Assembly (NCBI GenBank): GCA_002352215.1
Contig: DEIB01000017.1
Coordinates: 567-21,312 of the forward strand
From: Chthonomonas sp. UBA2785
GTDB taxonomy: Bacteria > Armatimonadota > Fimbriimonadia > Fimbriimonadales > Fimbriimonadaceae
DNA length: 20,746 bases
Reading direction: 5' to 3'
A program made the translations under genes and the position numbers. Below, piece by piece: positions 6,565-13,970 of this stretch (position 1 is its first letter; every line of letters begins with the position of its first letter). A model generated the notes under the pieces. That model saw nothing but the letters and a program-made list of their open reading frames with translations, did not search any database and had not been told where the DNA came from.

Positions 6565-8247
6565 ATGAACCGACTTTTCCTCCTGCTGGTGATGGGCCTT
6601 TGGGTGGCCCTGGCCGGGGCGCAGACCCGCGTTGTCTTGCAGGGTCCGCTACGGACGCTCGAGGATGGCGGCAAGGTGTACCGGGTCACGCTGAAGGAAG
6701 CGCCCTCCGGTGTTCCCATGACGCTGGGCATTGCCGCCGAGCCGCGCGAAGCCGCCGCCGTACGCCCGCTGCCCGGTCGCGCCCAGGCCACTTGGTTCAC
6801 CGATGCGGCACGCGGCCAGGTGCTGGAAGCCGCCGTTTACGTGCGCCCGGATACGCTCGGGGCCGTCAAGGTCGTCGGTTTTGCCAACCCCACCGGCTTC
6901 TTCTGGAATGCCGCGTCGGACTTCAGCTGGCTCCCGGTGGCGGCGCTACCGGCCCCGACCCTCAGTTCGCCCATCAGTGGGCGCATCGTGTCGGCCTCGC
7001 CGGTGTTCCGGGTGCGCATCGACACCCCCACTACGGTGACCGCGACCTACGAGATTGAAGTCACCAACGGCTCGACCATCAACCGCACCTACACCGTGCT
7101 AGGTACCACCAACGCCTTTGGCCTCTACTACACGCCGTGGACAGCTGGATTCCCGTTGGGCGTCTACCAGTGGCGAGCGCGCGGCATCGATGGCGCGGGC
7201 GTGCCGGGGCCGTGGTCGGCTTCACGGAGCTTCACCGCTTCGGGCGGGATTGACGCGGCGGGAGGCATCTCGCAGACGGCTTTCAACAACCTCCGTGCGG
7301 CGGGGTGGATGAACCACTTTGCGGCCAGCTGGGGTGGCTACAACGTGTGGCCGGCGGCCCGGCAGAACATGATCAACGCCACCAACGCGGGCATGGAAGT
7401 GGCGATGTACGTCTTCCTCAATTTCGATAACGGCAGCACCATTAGCGGCGCTCCGGCCAACCAAACCGGGCAGTGGCAGGTGGACCGTGCGCTGGCCAAC
7501 GTGGGCTACACCGGCCCGGGTTCGCTCCCGTTTGACCTCAAGTACATCATGATCGACATCGAGAACCGGTTCTGGGGAACAATGTCGCAGGCCGACCGCG
7601 TGCAACGGATCGCCGAAGCCGTGCAGCGGGTGCGAAACCTGGGCTTCCGCCCGATGATTTACACCCGCAACGAGGGCTTCAACCCCTGGTGGAACGATGC
7701 CACCGGCAGTAGCAAGGATTTCAAGGAGCTGTACCTATGGGGCAGCAAGCCGGAAACCGAAACGGCCGTGTTCCAAGACGACTTGCTCCTCGATGTGGGC
7801 AATCCGTGGGTGAAGTTCGGGGGCTGGACCTCGCGCGGCGGCAAGCAGCATTTGCTGGACAAGACCGTGTTCGGGGCTCGCATTGACATGAACGTGTGGG
7901 ATCCGGCGGTGTGGGATCAACCGGCGCTCAGCCCGGGCGCGGTGAACTTTGCGGCTCCCACCCACAATATCGTTCGTAACGCCGACGGCTCGTACCGGCT
8001 GACGATGACCCTGCGCAACACGGGGAACGTGGAAGCCTACGCGGTGCGGATTGACCAGCCTCGCCTCGCCTTCACCACCCTGCCAGGCCGATTCTCGATG
8101 GGCATGATCCCGCCGGGGCAATCCAGTTCGCTGGTGTTCACCTTCCCGGCCAGCACCGGGGTGCCGGGCACGCGCACGGTGGGGCAGTTCCGCGTGTTGA
8201 CGGGCGATGGCCCGCGCTTCCTGGCCGCCAGTGTGACCCTGCCGTGA
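6565..8247 (+). CDS. Secreted multidomain protein with GH25-like TIM-barrel domain
   Basis: A 560-residue exported protein. Residues 1-20 form a signal peptide (LFLLLVMGLWVALAGAQ). After an N-terminal strand-rich region, about 130-225 look like a fibronectin-III-type domain (YEIEVTNG, YQWRARGIDGAG, GPWSASRSF). About 228-450 resemble glycoside hydrolase family 25, the lysozyme-type muramidases: GID with D230 at strand 1, GMEVAMYVFLNF, D331-x-E333 in IMIDIEN, GFRPMIYTR, and ARIDMNVWD with D441 near the end. In GH25 the D-x-E pair is catalytic. The C-terminal 100 residues form an Ig-like module (LTMTLRNTGNVEAYAVRI). Peptidoglycan is the inferred substrate, but the barrel is divergent and another glycan is possible. 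It overlaps the next gene by 4 nt (GTGA). Confidence 0.65.
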   Translation: MNRLFLLLVMGLWVALAGAQTRVVLQGPLRTLEDGGKVYRVTLKEAPSGVPMTLGIAAEPREAAAVRPLPGRAQATWFTDAARGQVLEAAVYVRPDTLGAVKVVGFANPTGFFWNAASDFSWLPVAALPAPTLSSPISGRIVSASPVFRVRIDTPTTVTATYEIEVTNGSTINRTYTVLGTTNAFGLYYTPWTAGFPLGVYQWRARGIDGAGVPGPWSASRSFTASGGIDAAGGISQTAFNNLRAAGWMNHFAASWGGYNVWPAARQNMINATNAGMEVAMYVFLNFDNGSTISGAPANQTGQWQVDRALANVGYTGPGSLPFDLKYIMIDIENRFWGTMSQADRVQRIAEAVQRVRNLGFRPMIYTRNEGFNPWWNDATGSSKDFKELYLWGSKPETETAVFQDDLLLDVGNPWVKFGGWTSRGGKQHLLDKTVFGARIDMNVWDPAVWDQPALSPGAVNFAAPTHNIVRNADGSYRLTMTLRNTGNVEAYAVRIDQPRLAFTTLPGRFSMGMIPPGQSSSLVFTFPASTGVPGTRTVGQFRVLTGDGPRFLAASVTLP

Positions 8248-8852
8248 TCCTAGTAATTGACAACTACGATAGCTTCACGTACAACCTGGTTCAGTACCTC
8301 GGCATCCTCGGGGCCGAGCTGGACGTGCGCCGCAACGATGAAGTGACGCTGGAGGAAGTGGTGGCAATGCGCCCGGAGCGCATCCTGCTTTCCCCCGGGC
8401 CGTGCACGCCCCACGAAAGCGGCGTTTGCTTGGAAGTGCTGCAAGAAGCGCTAAACGGAACGCGACTGGCCGGGGTGCCGATCTTCGGTGTGTGTCTGGG
8501 GATGCAAGCCATGGGGTTGGTGGCCGGGGCCGAAATTCGCCGCGCCCGCACCATTCGCCACGGCAAGACTTCGCCCGTGGGGCACGATGGCGCGGGTGTT
8601 TTTGCTGGCATTCCTAATCCGATGGCCGCCATACGCTATCACTCTTTGGTGATTGAGCCCACCACGCTCAACGACGACTGGAAAACCACAGCCTTCACCA
8701 CGGACGACCAAGAGTTGATGGCGATTCGTCATACAACCCTTCCGCTAGAAGGCGTGCAATTTCATCCTGAAAGTGTGCTCACAGAATCCGGCTTATTGAT
8801 GATGGAAAATTTCCTCAAAATGTCTCCATCCGCGCCAGTTTTTGCAAACTAA
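8244..8852 (+). CDS. pabA: Class I glutamine amidotransferase, anthranilate/aminodeoxychorismate synthase component II
   Basis: A 202-residue glutaminase that releases ammonia from glutamine for a chorismate-using partner (TrpE for tryptophan or PabB for folate). Signature blocks are VIDNYDSFTYNLVQYLG at the N-terminus, LLSPGPCTP, GVCLGMQAM with nucleophile C84, and FHPESVLTE with H174 and E176 completing the triad. The start is GTG 8244, sharing GTGA with the stop of the preceding GH25-like gene, so the two appear translationally coupled despite unrelated roles. No trpE, pabB or pabC is visible in the window, so TrpG and PabA cannot be told apart; one protein serves both pathways in some bacteria. 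Confidence 0.9.
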   Translation: MILVIDNYDSFTYNLVQYLGILGAELDVRRNDEVTLEEVVAMRPERILLSPGPCTPHESGVCLEVLQEALNGTRLAGVPIFGVCLGMQAMGLVAGAEIRRARTIRHGKTSPVGHDGAGVFAGIPNPMAAIRYHSLVIEPTTLNDDWKTTAFTTDDQELMAIRHTTLPLEGVQFHPESVLTESGLLMMENFLKMSPSAPVFAN

Positions 8853-8906
8853 GCGCAATATTGGGCCCTGGGGCACATCCCAGAACCTATAGGCGTAAGG
8901 AGTGCT

Positions 8907-9212
8907 ATGTCCGATGACATTAAGCAGAAACTCGAAGACGCTGCGAACAACCTGGGTGGGGCCGGTACGGCCGACAAAATCGAAGGAAAGTTCCACGAAG
9001 TAGCGGGTCAAGCGAAGGAAGCCGTTGGCAACCTGACGGGCAATGACGAACTCAAGGCGGAGGGCGAAGTCGAGCAGGCTGAAGGCTTTGGCCAGCAAGT
9101 GCTCGGTGACCTCAAGGAAGCTGCGGAATCAGCTGTTGATCACGTGGTCGGCGGCGTGCGAGCGGTGGTAGATACCGTAAAGGACATGGTGGACGGCAAG
9201 CCGGGGCAATAA
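8907..9212 (+). CDS. CsbD family stress protein
   Basis: A 101-residue hydrophilic protein with the CsbD-like domain in residues about 22-60: DKIEGKFHEVAGQAKEAVG, then LTGNDELKAEGEVEQAEG. CsbD proteins are general-stress proteins of unknown biochemical role. The last 40 residues extend beyond the usual domain as an amphipathic, Val/Ala-rich helix (VDHVVGGVRAVVDTVKDMV). The start ATG 8907 has an excellent Shine-Dalgarno, AAGGAG, 5 nt upstream, unlike several neighbours. A small hairpin (CTGGG 8868-8872 with CCCAG 8879-8883) lies upstream. It is followed 16 nt later by a DUF1328 gene, a pairing that suggests a small stress operon. Confidence 0.88.
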   Translation: MSDDIKQKLEDAANNLGGAGTADKIEGKFHEVAGQAKEAVGNLTGNDELKAEGEVEQAEGFGQQVLGDLKEAAESAVDHVVGGVRAVVDTVKDMVDGKPGQ

Positions 9213-9228
9213 CCCCGGGAGGCACTTC

Positions 9229-9387
9229 ATGCTCCATTACGCCCTCGTCTTTTTGGTGGTGGCCATCATCGCCGGGATACTCGGGTTTGGTGGCATTAGC
9301 GGCGTGGCCGCTACAATCGCACAGGTTTGCTTTGTGCTCTTCCTGATCATGGCGATTGTGAGTTTCTTAACGAAACGGAAAGTCTAA
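9229..9387 (+). CDS. DUF1328 (YtjA-type) small membrane protein
   Basis: A 52-residue membrane micro-protein. The sequence begins MLHYALVFLVVAIIAGILGF and continues GGISGVAATIAQ, then a second helix (VCFVLFLIMAIVSFL) and a basic end (TKRKV). This is the DUF1328/UPF0391 pattern of two membrane helices around a Gly-rich turn, with usual family length of 50-60 residues. GGGAGG stands 6 nt before ATG 9229. It sits 16 nt after the csbD-like gene and before a terminator, so the two form one short operon. DUF1328 proteins are commonly found with CsbD and other stress-response genes; the molecular function is unknown. Confidence 0.9.
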   Translation: MLHYALVFLVVAIIAGILGFGGISGVAATIAQVCFVLFLIMAIVSFLTKRKV

Positions 9388-9411
9388 GGATCACTACCAA
9401 TGACCATGAAG

Positions 9412-9444
9412 GAAACCCGGCGGCTTTCGCGGGGTTTCTTCTTT
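9412..9444 (+). terminator. Rho-independent terminator after the csbD-DUF1328 operon
   Basis: GAAACCC (9412-9418) pairs with GGGTTTC (9432-9438), with an inner GCG/CGC pair, followed by TTCTTT. It lies between two convergent genes. Confidence 0.7.
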
Positions 9445-9455
9445 GAGAAAGTGCG

Positions 9456-10007
9456 CTAATCCGTAACGAGGGGCGCACCCAGCGATTTGGCCAAAGCGCG
9501 CACCGCTTGTGGTGTGGTCAAGTGAATCCACTGCTTGCCCGCGTAGCGGGGTTCCAGGCGCATGGCGGTGTACTGCCGTCGGCGACGGAAGTAAGTGCGG
9601 AAGAACCACACCCAAAGCCCATCCGGCCATTTGATGAGCTCCCATAGGCGCTGCCGGTTGCCATTGCAGATGGGGCGGCCGGTGCGGCAATCCACCAGGG
9701 TGCGCCGAAGTAGCTGCCGCGCGTTCACAAAGAACGGCAAGTCAATCCACACGATGGTGTCGGCGCGCTCCCAAATCATCTCGCGCACCGCGCGGTAGTT
9801 GCCCTCCATCACCCAGCGGTCCGCGGCAATCGTGGCCTGCACATCGCGGATGAACTCGTCCTTAGGGGCGGGCTGCCAGTTCGGCCGCCAGTGCAGCGTG
9901 TCCAGGCTCGTATGGGGGAGGTTATAGGCTTGGGCCAGCGCCCGGGCCAGGGTGGTTTTGCCGCTCCCGGTGGTTCCCACCACCACCACACGATTTGGCG
10001 CCTCCAT
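9456..10007 (-). CDS. P-loop NTPase, adenylate kinase/FlaR-like
   Basis: A 183-residue cytoplasmic protein with a Walker A motif GTTGSGKTT at residues 11-19. It also has LDTLHWRPNWQPAPKDEF and DRWVMEGNYRAVREMIWERA, with WIDLPFFVNARQLLRRTL after the second strand (Walker B-like VWIDLP). These blocks define the adenylate kinase-like/FlaR ('DNA topology modulation') group of small P-loop proteins, whose substrate is not established; a small-molecule kinase role is likely. Length is typical. It stands alone on the minus strand between convergent and divergent neighbours. Seven nt before its ATG is TAGACT, with no Shine-Dalgarno, so it looks leaderless. Confidence 0.82.
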   Translation of the reverse strand: MEAPNRVVVVGTTGSGKTTLARALAQAYNLPHTSLDTLHWRPNWQPAPKDEFIRDVQATIAADRWVMEGNYRAVREMIWERADTIVWIDLPFFVNARQLLRRTLVDCRTGRPICNGNRQRLWELIKWPDGLWVWFFRTYFRRRRQYTAMRLEPRYAGKQWIHLTTPQAVRALAKSLGAPLVTD

Positions 10008-10014
10008 GCCCGGG

Positions 10015-10020
10015 AGTCTA
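10015..10020 (-). promoter_or_regulatory. TAGACT -10-like box 7 nt before the P-loop gene start
   Basis: On the minus strand TAGACT is followed by CCCGGGC and then ATG 10007. This is the same geometry as the boxes at 6553, 10604, 13971 and 18943. No -35 is evident. Confidence 0.5.
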
Positions 10021-10048
10021 TCTCAGGGCAAATGAGGTATCAGAGGTC

Positions 10049-10606
10049 ATGTTTCGGTCATTGAGGACCATCCACAAGTGGGCAGGCCTCATCAGTTCGC
10101 TCATTCTCATGACCATTGCGGTCACGGGGTTCTTCTTGGCGGTGAAGGGCAAAGTGAACTGGATGCGGCCCCCCGTGGTGCCCGCCACTGAGGTCACCGA
10201 CTTCAAAACCGTGGTGAGCCCGGGCGTGGCCATGGAGATTGCGTTCGCTCAGAACCTCGCCGACCTCAAGGACCCGAGCGATGTGGACCGAGTGGATTAC
10301 CGGCCCAAAGACAACACGTTTAAGGTGCTGAGCAAGGAGGGGTACCACGAGGTGCAGGTGGATGGCAGCACCGGGCAGGTGCTGCAGGTGGCCACCCGCA
10401 ACGACTCGTTGATGGAGGACATCCACGACCTCAGCTTCTTCGCCGAATGGACGCACGAATGGCTGCTTCCGTCGGTGGCGGTGATCCTCTTTATGCTCAG
10501 CACGAGCGGGGTGGTGATGTTCTTCACGCCGGTGGTGCGCCGCTGGAAATTCAAACGCCAAGCGAATGCCGCAAAAGGGCCGCCCGCCGGGAAGAGTCCC
10601 GCGTAA
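10049..10606 (+). CDS. PepSY-associated membrane protein
   Basis: A 185-residue inner-membrane protein of the PepSY-TM type. ATG 10049 is chosen because AGAGGT (10042-10047) immediately precedes it and because the protein then begins with the family's usual LRTIHKWAGLISSLILMTIA. Two membrane helices are visible: residues about 11-32 and about 145-168 (LLPSVAVILFMLSTSGVVMF, then basic VRRWKFKRQ). Between them is an extracytoplasmic domain with YHEVQVDGSTGQVLQV, which matches the strand pattern of a PepSY domain. HDLSFFAEWTHEWLLP carries histidines near the second helix. Relatives are linked to iron or flavin electron transfer, but no partner is visible. It is divergent from the P-loop gene. 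Confidence 0.8.
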   Translation: MFRSLRTIHKWAGLISSLILMTIAVTGFFLAVKGKVNWMRPPVVPATEVTDFKTVVSPGVAMEIAFAQNLADLKDPSDVDRVDYRPKDNTFKVLSKEGYHEVQVDGSTGQVLQVATRNDSLMEDIHDLSFFAEWTHEWLLPSVAVILFMLSTSGVVMFFTPVVRRWKFKRQANAAKGPPAGKSPA

Positions 10607-10609
10607 AAT
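10604..10609 (+). promoter_or_regulatory. TAAAAT -10-like box overlapping the upstream stop, 7 nt before ATG 10617
   Basis: TAAAAT begins within the stop codon of the PepSY-type gene and is followed by AGGCGTT and ATG. It could give the lipoprotein gene its own leaderless transcript even though only 10 nt separate the two genes. Confidence 0.45.
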
Positions 10610-10616
10610 AGGCGTT

Positions 10617-11198
10617 ATGCAAAAGTTTTGCGTTTTGGCCTTAGGCCTCGTTCTCCTCGCCGGGTGCACGTCCTCGCCGACGATGGCCGAGGAGCCCGCC
10701 GCGAACAACGCAACGACGCCGGCTGCCGGAACCCCGGAAGCTACCGCCCCCGAAGCTGCCCCCAAGGATGAGACGGTGAAGATGCCCGAAGAAGGCGCAT
10801 CGGAACCCGCTCCTGCTCCGATCCCGGCCGCCCTCACCGGTGAGTTCAAGGTCATCGGCACCGAGTCCATCGTCGCGGCCATCACGCAGCGCGAAGGCGA
10901 ACTGACCGATGCCGACAAGAAGGACAAGAAGTTCAATACGCTCCGCGAAGCCTATGCCAACGCGGGCATGATGATCAGCGCCAACGGGGCGTTCGTACTC
11001 AGCGAACCGCAGAACCTGAAGGCCTCCCTGCGCAAGGAAGGCACGCTCTCCATTGACGGCAACAAGGTCATTCTCAAGGTGGCGAAGGTGGACGGCAAGG
11101 ACAAGGCCGAAACCATGACCGGTACGCTCCTGCCCGACGGCCACATTGTGTTGACGCTGGGCGGCATTGAGACCGAACTGACCAACCACAACCACTAA
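10617..11198 (+). CDS. Lipoprotein of unknown function (1)
   Basis: A 193-residue exported lipoprotein. MQKFCVLALGLVLLAGC is a classic signal with lipobox LAGC, so C17 becomes the lipidated residue after LspA cleavage. Residues 18-75 are an Ala/Pro/Glu-rich linker (NNATTPAAGTPEATAPEAAP). A folded domain follows (GEFKVIGTESIVAAITQREG, AGMMISANGAFVLSE, GTLSIDGNKVILKVAKVDGK, GTLLPDGHIVLTLGG) ending in NHNH. The plan, a helix followed by strands of the type 'GTLSIDGNKVILK...', matches that of the next gene ('GKYTIEGDKITMTAEMLDGK'), so they are probably paralogues. Function is not recognised. Confidence 0.8.
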   Translation: MQKFCVLALGLVLLAGCTSSPTMAEEPAANNATTPAAGTPEATAPEAAPKDETVKMPEEGASEPAPAPIPAALTGEFKVIGTESIVAAITQREGELTDADKKDKKFNTLREAYANAGMMISANGAFVLSEPQNLKASLRKEGTLSIDGNKVILKVAKVDGKDKAETMTGTLLPDGHIVLTLGGIETELTNHNH

Positions 11199-11210
11199 GG
11201 GCAGCCCTAA

Positions 11211-11248
11211 GGAATCGCACGGGCCGAAGTCCGGTTACGTGCGATTCC
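11211..11248. repeat. 10-bp perfect inverted repeat between the two lipoprotein genes
   Basis: GGAATCGCAC (11211-11220) and GTGCGATTCC (11239-11248) are exact reverse complements separated by 18 nt. There is no T run on either side, so a simple terminator is unlikely. It may be an RNA processing or stabilising hairpin, or an operator. Confidence 0.6.
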
Positions 11249-11282
11249 GACCCATAGCGACCTATACACAAAGGAATGTGTG

Positions 11283-11288
11283 TAAAAT
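11283..11288 (+). promoter_or_regulatory. TAAAAT -10-like box at the start of lipoprotein 2
   Basis: TAAAAT overlaps ATG 11287 and lies 7 nt before the in-frame ATG 11296. If it is a -10 element, transcription would begin at about 11295 and translation at 11296. Confidence 0.4.
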
Positions 11289-11826
11289 GCGCGTGATGAA
11301 GATGAAGTCTTTCATTCCCCTCGTGGGCTCGCTTGTGCTTGCTTGGGCATTGTTCGGTTGTGCTCCCTCCGCCACGACGGAAGGCGAAACGGGGACCGGT
11401 ACTGGCACCTCGACGGAAGCTCCCAAGAAGGAAGCTCCCGCGCATGTGGGCAACTACAAGATCGTCCTCTCGGCTGAGCAAGAGAAGCAGATGGCGGAAG
11501 CTGACAAGGCTCTCGCTGACCTGAAGGCCAAGGATCCGAAGATGGCTGAAGGCATGCCGAATCCGCGCGAAATGATGGACAAGATGGTGATGGAACTGAA
11601 GGAAGACGGAACGTTCTCGATCGCCATTCCGGGTGCCAACGGCGTGTCCACGGCCACCGGCAAGTACACCATCGAAGGCGACAAGATCACCATGACGGCG
11701 GAAATGCTGGACGGCAAGAAGGCCGAAGGCAACGATGCGAAGCCGGAATCGGCTAAGTACGATGCCGCTGCGGGCACCATCACCCTGGGCGAAGGCACGG
11801 CACAAGCCACCTTCAAGAAGGCCTAA
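11287..11826 (+). CDS. Lipoprotein of unknown function (2)
   Basis: About 176-179 residues. The signal ends in lipobox LFGC (MKMKSFIPLVGSLVLAWALF then GC), so the Cys is lipidated. A Gly/Thr-rich linker follows, then an amphipathic helical stretch (LSAEQEKQMAEADKALADLK). The final strands (MELKEDGTFSIAIPG, GKYTIEGDKITMTAEMLDGK, AKYDAAAGTITLGEGT) have the same layout as the preceding lipoprotein. The start is uncertain: ATG 11287 has AAGGA 11 nt upstream, while ATG 11296 sits 7 nt after TAAAAT and fits a leaderless mRNA; GTG 11239 is unlikely because it would extend the signal. No function recognised; strands of the form 'DGTFSI...GKYTIEGDKI' are common in lipocalin-like small lipoproteins. 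Confidence 0.8.
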   Translation: MRVMKMKSFIPLVGSLVLAWALFGCAPSATTEGETGTGTGTSTEAPKKEAPAHVGNYKIVLSAEQEKQMAEADKALADLKAKDPKMAEGMPNPREMMDKMVMELKEDGTFSIAIPGANGVSTATGKYTIEGDKITMTAEMLDGKKAEGNDAKPESAKYDAAAGTITLGEGTAQATFKKA

Positions 11827-11846
11827 ACCCTCTCGACTCTTCATAC

Positions 11847-11898
11847 AAAAACCCACGACCCGGACGGCGATGGAGCGCCACCCGGGTCGTTTTCTTTT
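11847..11898. terminator. Strong bidirectional Rho-independent terminator
   Basis: ACGACCCGG (11855-11863) pairs with CCGGGTCGT (11882-11890), with an inner GGCG/CGCC stem (11866-11869, 11876-11879). On the plus strand TTTCTTTT follows. On the minus strand TTTTT follows (complement of 11847-11851). It serves both the lipoprotein genes and the convergent hydrolase gene. Confidence 0.85.
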
Positions 11899-11913
11899 GC
11901 CTAGCCCGCGTGG

Positions 11914-13746
11914 TTAGCGGGCCGGGGGCATCACACCAAGTTCCAACCGGCTGGCGTAGTTCCCGCCGGTCAGCACCCGGATGGTGGCGCGCTTGTAGTC
12001 TTCCGGCTTGGCGTCCGCGCGGCTCACAAAGGTGTTCGGGTTGCGATCCACGATGGGGAACCAGTGGCTTTGCACTTGCACTTTGATGCGGTGCCCCTTC
12101 TTGAACGTGTGGAACACGTCGTTGAGATCGAACTTCACCTGCGTGGGTCGGCCCGGGACGATGGGAATCGGTCGCTCGAAGCTCTCCCGGAACTTGGCCC
12201 GGATGACTTCACCGCGTACCATGTGCTGGTAGCCCGCCATGGTGCCCGTGCCGCTGGCGCGGGGTTCCGTGCTGTCCGCCGGATACTCGTCAATCAGCTT
12301 CACGATGAGGTCGCAGTCGGTGCCGCTGGTGGCAATCCACATGTCAGCCGTCACCGGCCCCGCCACGCGCAGGTCCTCGCCAATCACGCCGAGATCGAAG
12401 GTCACCGAATCGCCTCGACTGGTGGAGAAGCTCTGGTCGCGCGCCAGCCAGTCGCCGGGGGCGCGGGTGCTGGTCAGATAATCCGCCAGGTAGGGCATCG
12501 GCTGGGCCGGGTCGGCCACGTAAAGGTGGTCACCGGATTCACGCGGGGCCTGCCAAGTGAGTTGTTTGTTGCGGTCTAAGTACAGCGAGCGCTTGCGGGC
12601 TTCCTTGGGTGGCCACTGCGCGAGGCGGTGCCACATGTTGGCGCCGGTTTCGAACATCGTCACCTCACTGATCGGCTTGGCATTTTGGTCGCCGCGTAGG
12701 TACCGCTCAAAGAACGGGAACTCGATCTCCTCTTGGTAGAACTGGCCCGTCCGCCCGCCAAAGCTGAGATCGCTGAGGCTGGACCCGTTTCCGCTGGCCC
12801 ACTGCCCGTGCGACCACGGCCCCATCACCAGGTAATTGGAGATGCCGGGATTTTGGGTTTCACTTTCGCGGTAGAGCTTGAGCGCCCCGTACATATCTTC
12901 CTTGTCGTACCAACCGCCCACGGTCAGCACCGCGCAATCCACCTTGTGGAACGCCCGCCACAGTGCGCGCGACTTCCAAAAGTCGTTGTACGTGTCGTTG
13001 GCCACCACCTCGTTCCAGAACGGCACCTTGCCGCTCAGGTACTTGGCGTCGAATTGGCTGGGCGGCCCGGCTTGCAGGAAAAACTTGTATGCCGGCAACC
13101 CCATGCGGTCGATCTGCGGGGGCGTGTCGCCACGCCGCACATCAAAGAACAGCATGAAGTCGAACATCTCTTGCAAGAACAAGGCGCCCCGGTGGTGGAC
13201 GTCATCGCCCAGGAACCAGTCGTTCACCGGGGCTTGCGGGGAGACTGCCTTCAGGGCCGGGTGGTTGCGCACCGCGCCCGCGCCGGCATAGAAGCCCGGG
13301 TACGAGATGCCCCACAGCCCGACGCTGCCGTTGTGCTTCGGCACGTTCTTCAGCAAGAAATCGATGGTGTCGTAGGTGTCCGTAGACTCATCCACGCCGC
13401 TCTGCCCGTCGGGGAGGAGCGGGCGCACGTTCACGTAGTCGCCTTGGCTCTTGCCTTTGCCCCGCACGTCTTGGTAGGCAAAGATGTAGCCCGCTTCGGC
13501 CATCTTGGGGTTGGTGCGGCGCGGCGGGCGCGTGGGGCTGCCCGCACCGTAGGGCGTGCGCTCCATGATGATGGGGAACGGCCCCGGCTTATCCTTGGGG
13601 ATATAGACGACAGTGTAAAGCTCGGTGCCGTCGCGGGCGGGGATGGAGAACTCGCGCGCATCCCACTGGTCTTGCCAAGACTGGGCGAACGAAAACGTGG
13701 CGGAGAGGGCGAGAACCGCGCCGAGGGCGCATCGCCAAACGGACAT
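11914..13746 (-). CDS. Secreted CocE/NonD family hydrolase (X-Pro dipeptidyl-peptidase S15-like)
   Basis: A 610-residue alpha/beta-hydrolase with a Sec signal (VLALSATFSFAQ, cleavage near 22). Catalytic Ser148 sits in GLWGISYPGFYAG. Asp281 in VGGWYDKEDMYG and His313 in MGPWSHGQW are the likely remaining triad members. FAYQDVRGKGKSQGDY is the family's oxyanion-side block. The C-terminal third (from about 440, FSTSRGDSVTFDLGVIGEDLRVAGPV) is the jelly-roll domain of CocE/X-Pro dipeptidases. Relatives split X-Pro dipeptides, acyl esters or glutaryl-cephalosporins; a secreted peptidase/esterase is the safest call. It is the downstream gene of a yqaE-hydrolase pair on the minus strand, with two small hairpins (13757-13771, 13786-13802) between them. 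Confidence 0.88.
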   Translation of the reverse strand: MSVWRCALGAVLALSATFSFAQSWQDQWDAREFSIPARDGTELYTVVYIPKDKPGPFPIIMERTPYGAGSPTRPPRRTNPKMAEAGYIFAYQDVRGKGKSQGDYVNVRPLLPDGQSGVDESTDTYDTIDFLLKNVPKHNGSVGLWGISYPGFYAGAGAVRNHPALKAVSPQAPVNDWFLGDDVHHRGALFLQEMFDFMLFFDVRRGDTPPQIDRMGLPAYKFFLQAGPPSQFDAKYLSGKVPFWNEVVANDTYNDFWKSRALWRAFHKVDCAVLTVGGWYDKEDMYGALKLYRESETQNPGISNYLVMGPWSHGQWASGNGSSLSDLSFGGRTGQFYQEEIEFPFFERYLRGDQNAKPISEVTMFETGANMWHRLAQWPPKEARKRSLYLDRNKQLTWQAPRESGDHLYVADPAQPMPYLADYLTSTRAPGDWLARDQSFSTSRGDSVTFDLGVIGEDLRVAGPVTADMWIATSGTDCDLIVKLIDEYPADSTEPRASGTGTMAGYQHMVRGEVIRAKFRESFERPIPIVPGRPTQVKFDLNDVFHTFKKGHRIKVQVQSHWFPIVDRNPNTFVSRADAKPEDYKRATIRVLTGGNYASRLELGVMPPAR

Positions 13747-13802
13747 GGATTATCTTGGCCCAAAACGGGCCCCCCGATGCTATTGTCGCAAGAAAATTGC
13801 GA

Positions 13803-13964
13803 TTAGGCCGTCTTGGGTTGCGAGGCGAGAACGAGGGCGGTAATTACGCCTGGCACCCAACCGAGCACGGTCAGCACCGTGGTCATCACCACGGCGGGGG
13901 CTCCCTTATCCAGCACCGCCAAGGGCGGGCAAACGCAGCAGACAATGGCGCGGAGCGGATTCAC
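13803..13964 (-). CDS. yqaE: Pmp3/YqaE family membrane micro-protein
   Basis: A 53-residue hydrophobic protein of the Pmp3/YqaE (UPF0057) family: MNPLRAIVCCVCPPLAVLDK, then GAPAVVMTTVLTVLGWVPGV and ITALVL. The CCxCPPLAV run and the GWVPGVI block match the family's two membrane helices. Relatives are linked to membrane potential, salt and cold stress. GTG 13964 is chosen because the protein then begins with the family's usual first helix; an upstream ATG at 14069 would overlap ileS. The GTG lies just 6 nt after a TACACT box, so the mRNA is probably leaderless. It is divergent from ileS across a 12-bp inverted repeat. Confidence 0.88.
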   Translation of the reverse strand: MNPLRAIVCCVCPPLAVLDKGAPAVVMTTVLTVLGWVPGVITALVLASQPKTA

Positions 13965-13970
13965 GTTCCC

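Noticed and set aside
6417..6800. Minus-strand 127-codon frame overlapping the start of the GH25-like gene
   Set aside because: The part overlapping the signal peptide has no protein-like pattern; only the shorter 40-codon portion in the gap is kept as a weak candidate.
13757..13802. Two small hairpins between yqaE and the hydrolase gene as a terminator
   Set aside because: Stems are 5-6 bp and neither is followed by a T run on the minus strand.
12733..13806. Long open plus-strand frame opposite the CocE/NonD hydrolase
   Set aside because: The minus-strand gene has a complete signal peptide, catalytic triad and C-terminal domain; the opposite translation has no recognisable motif.
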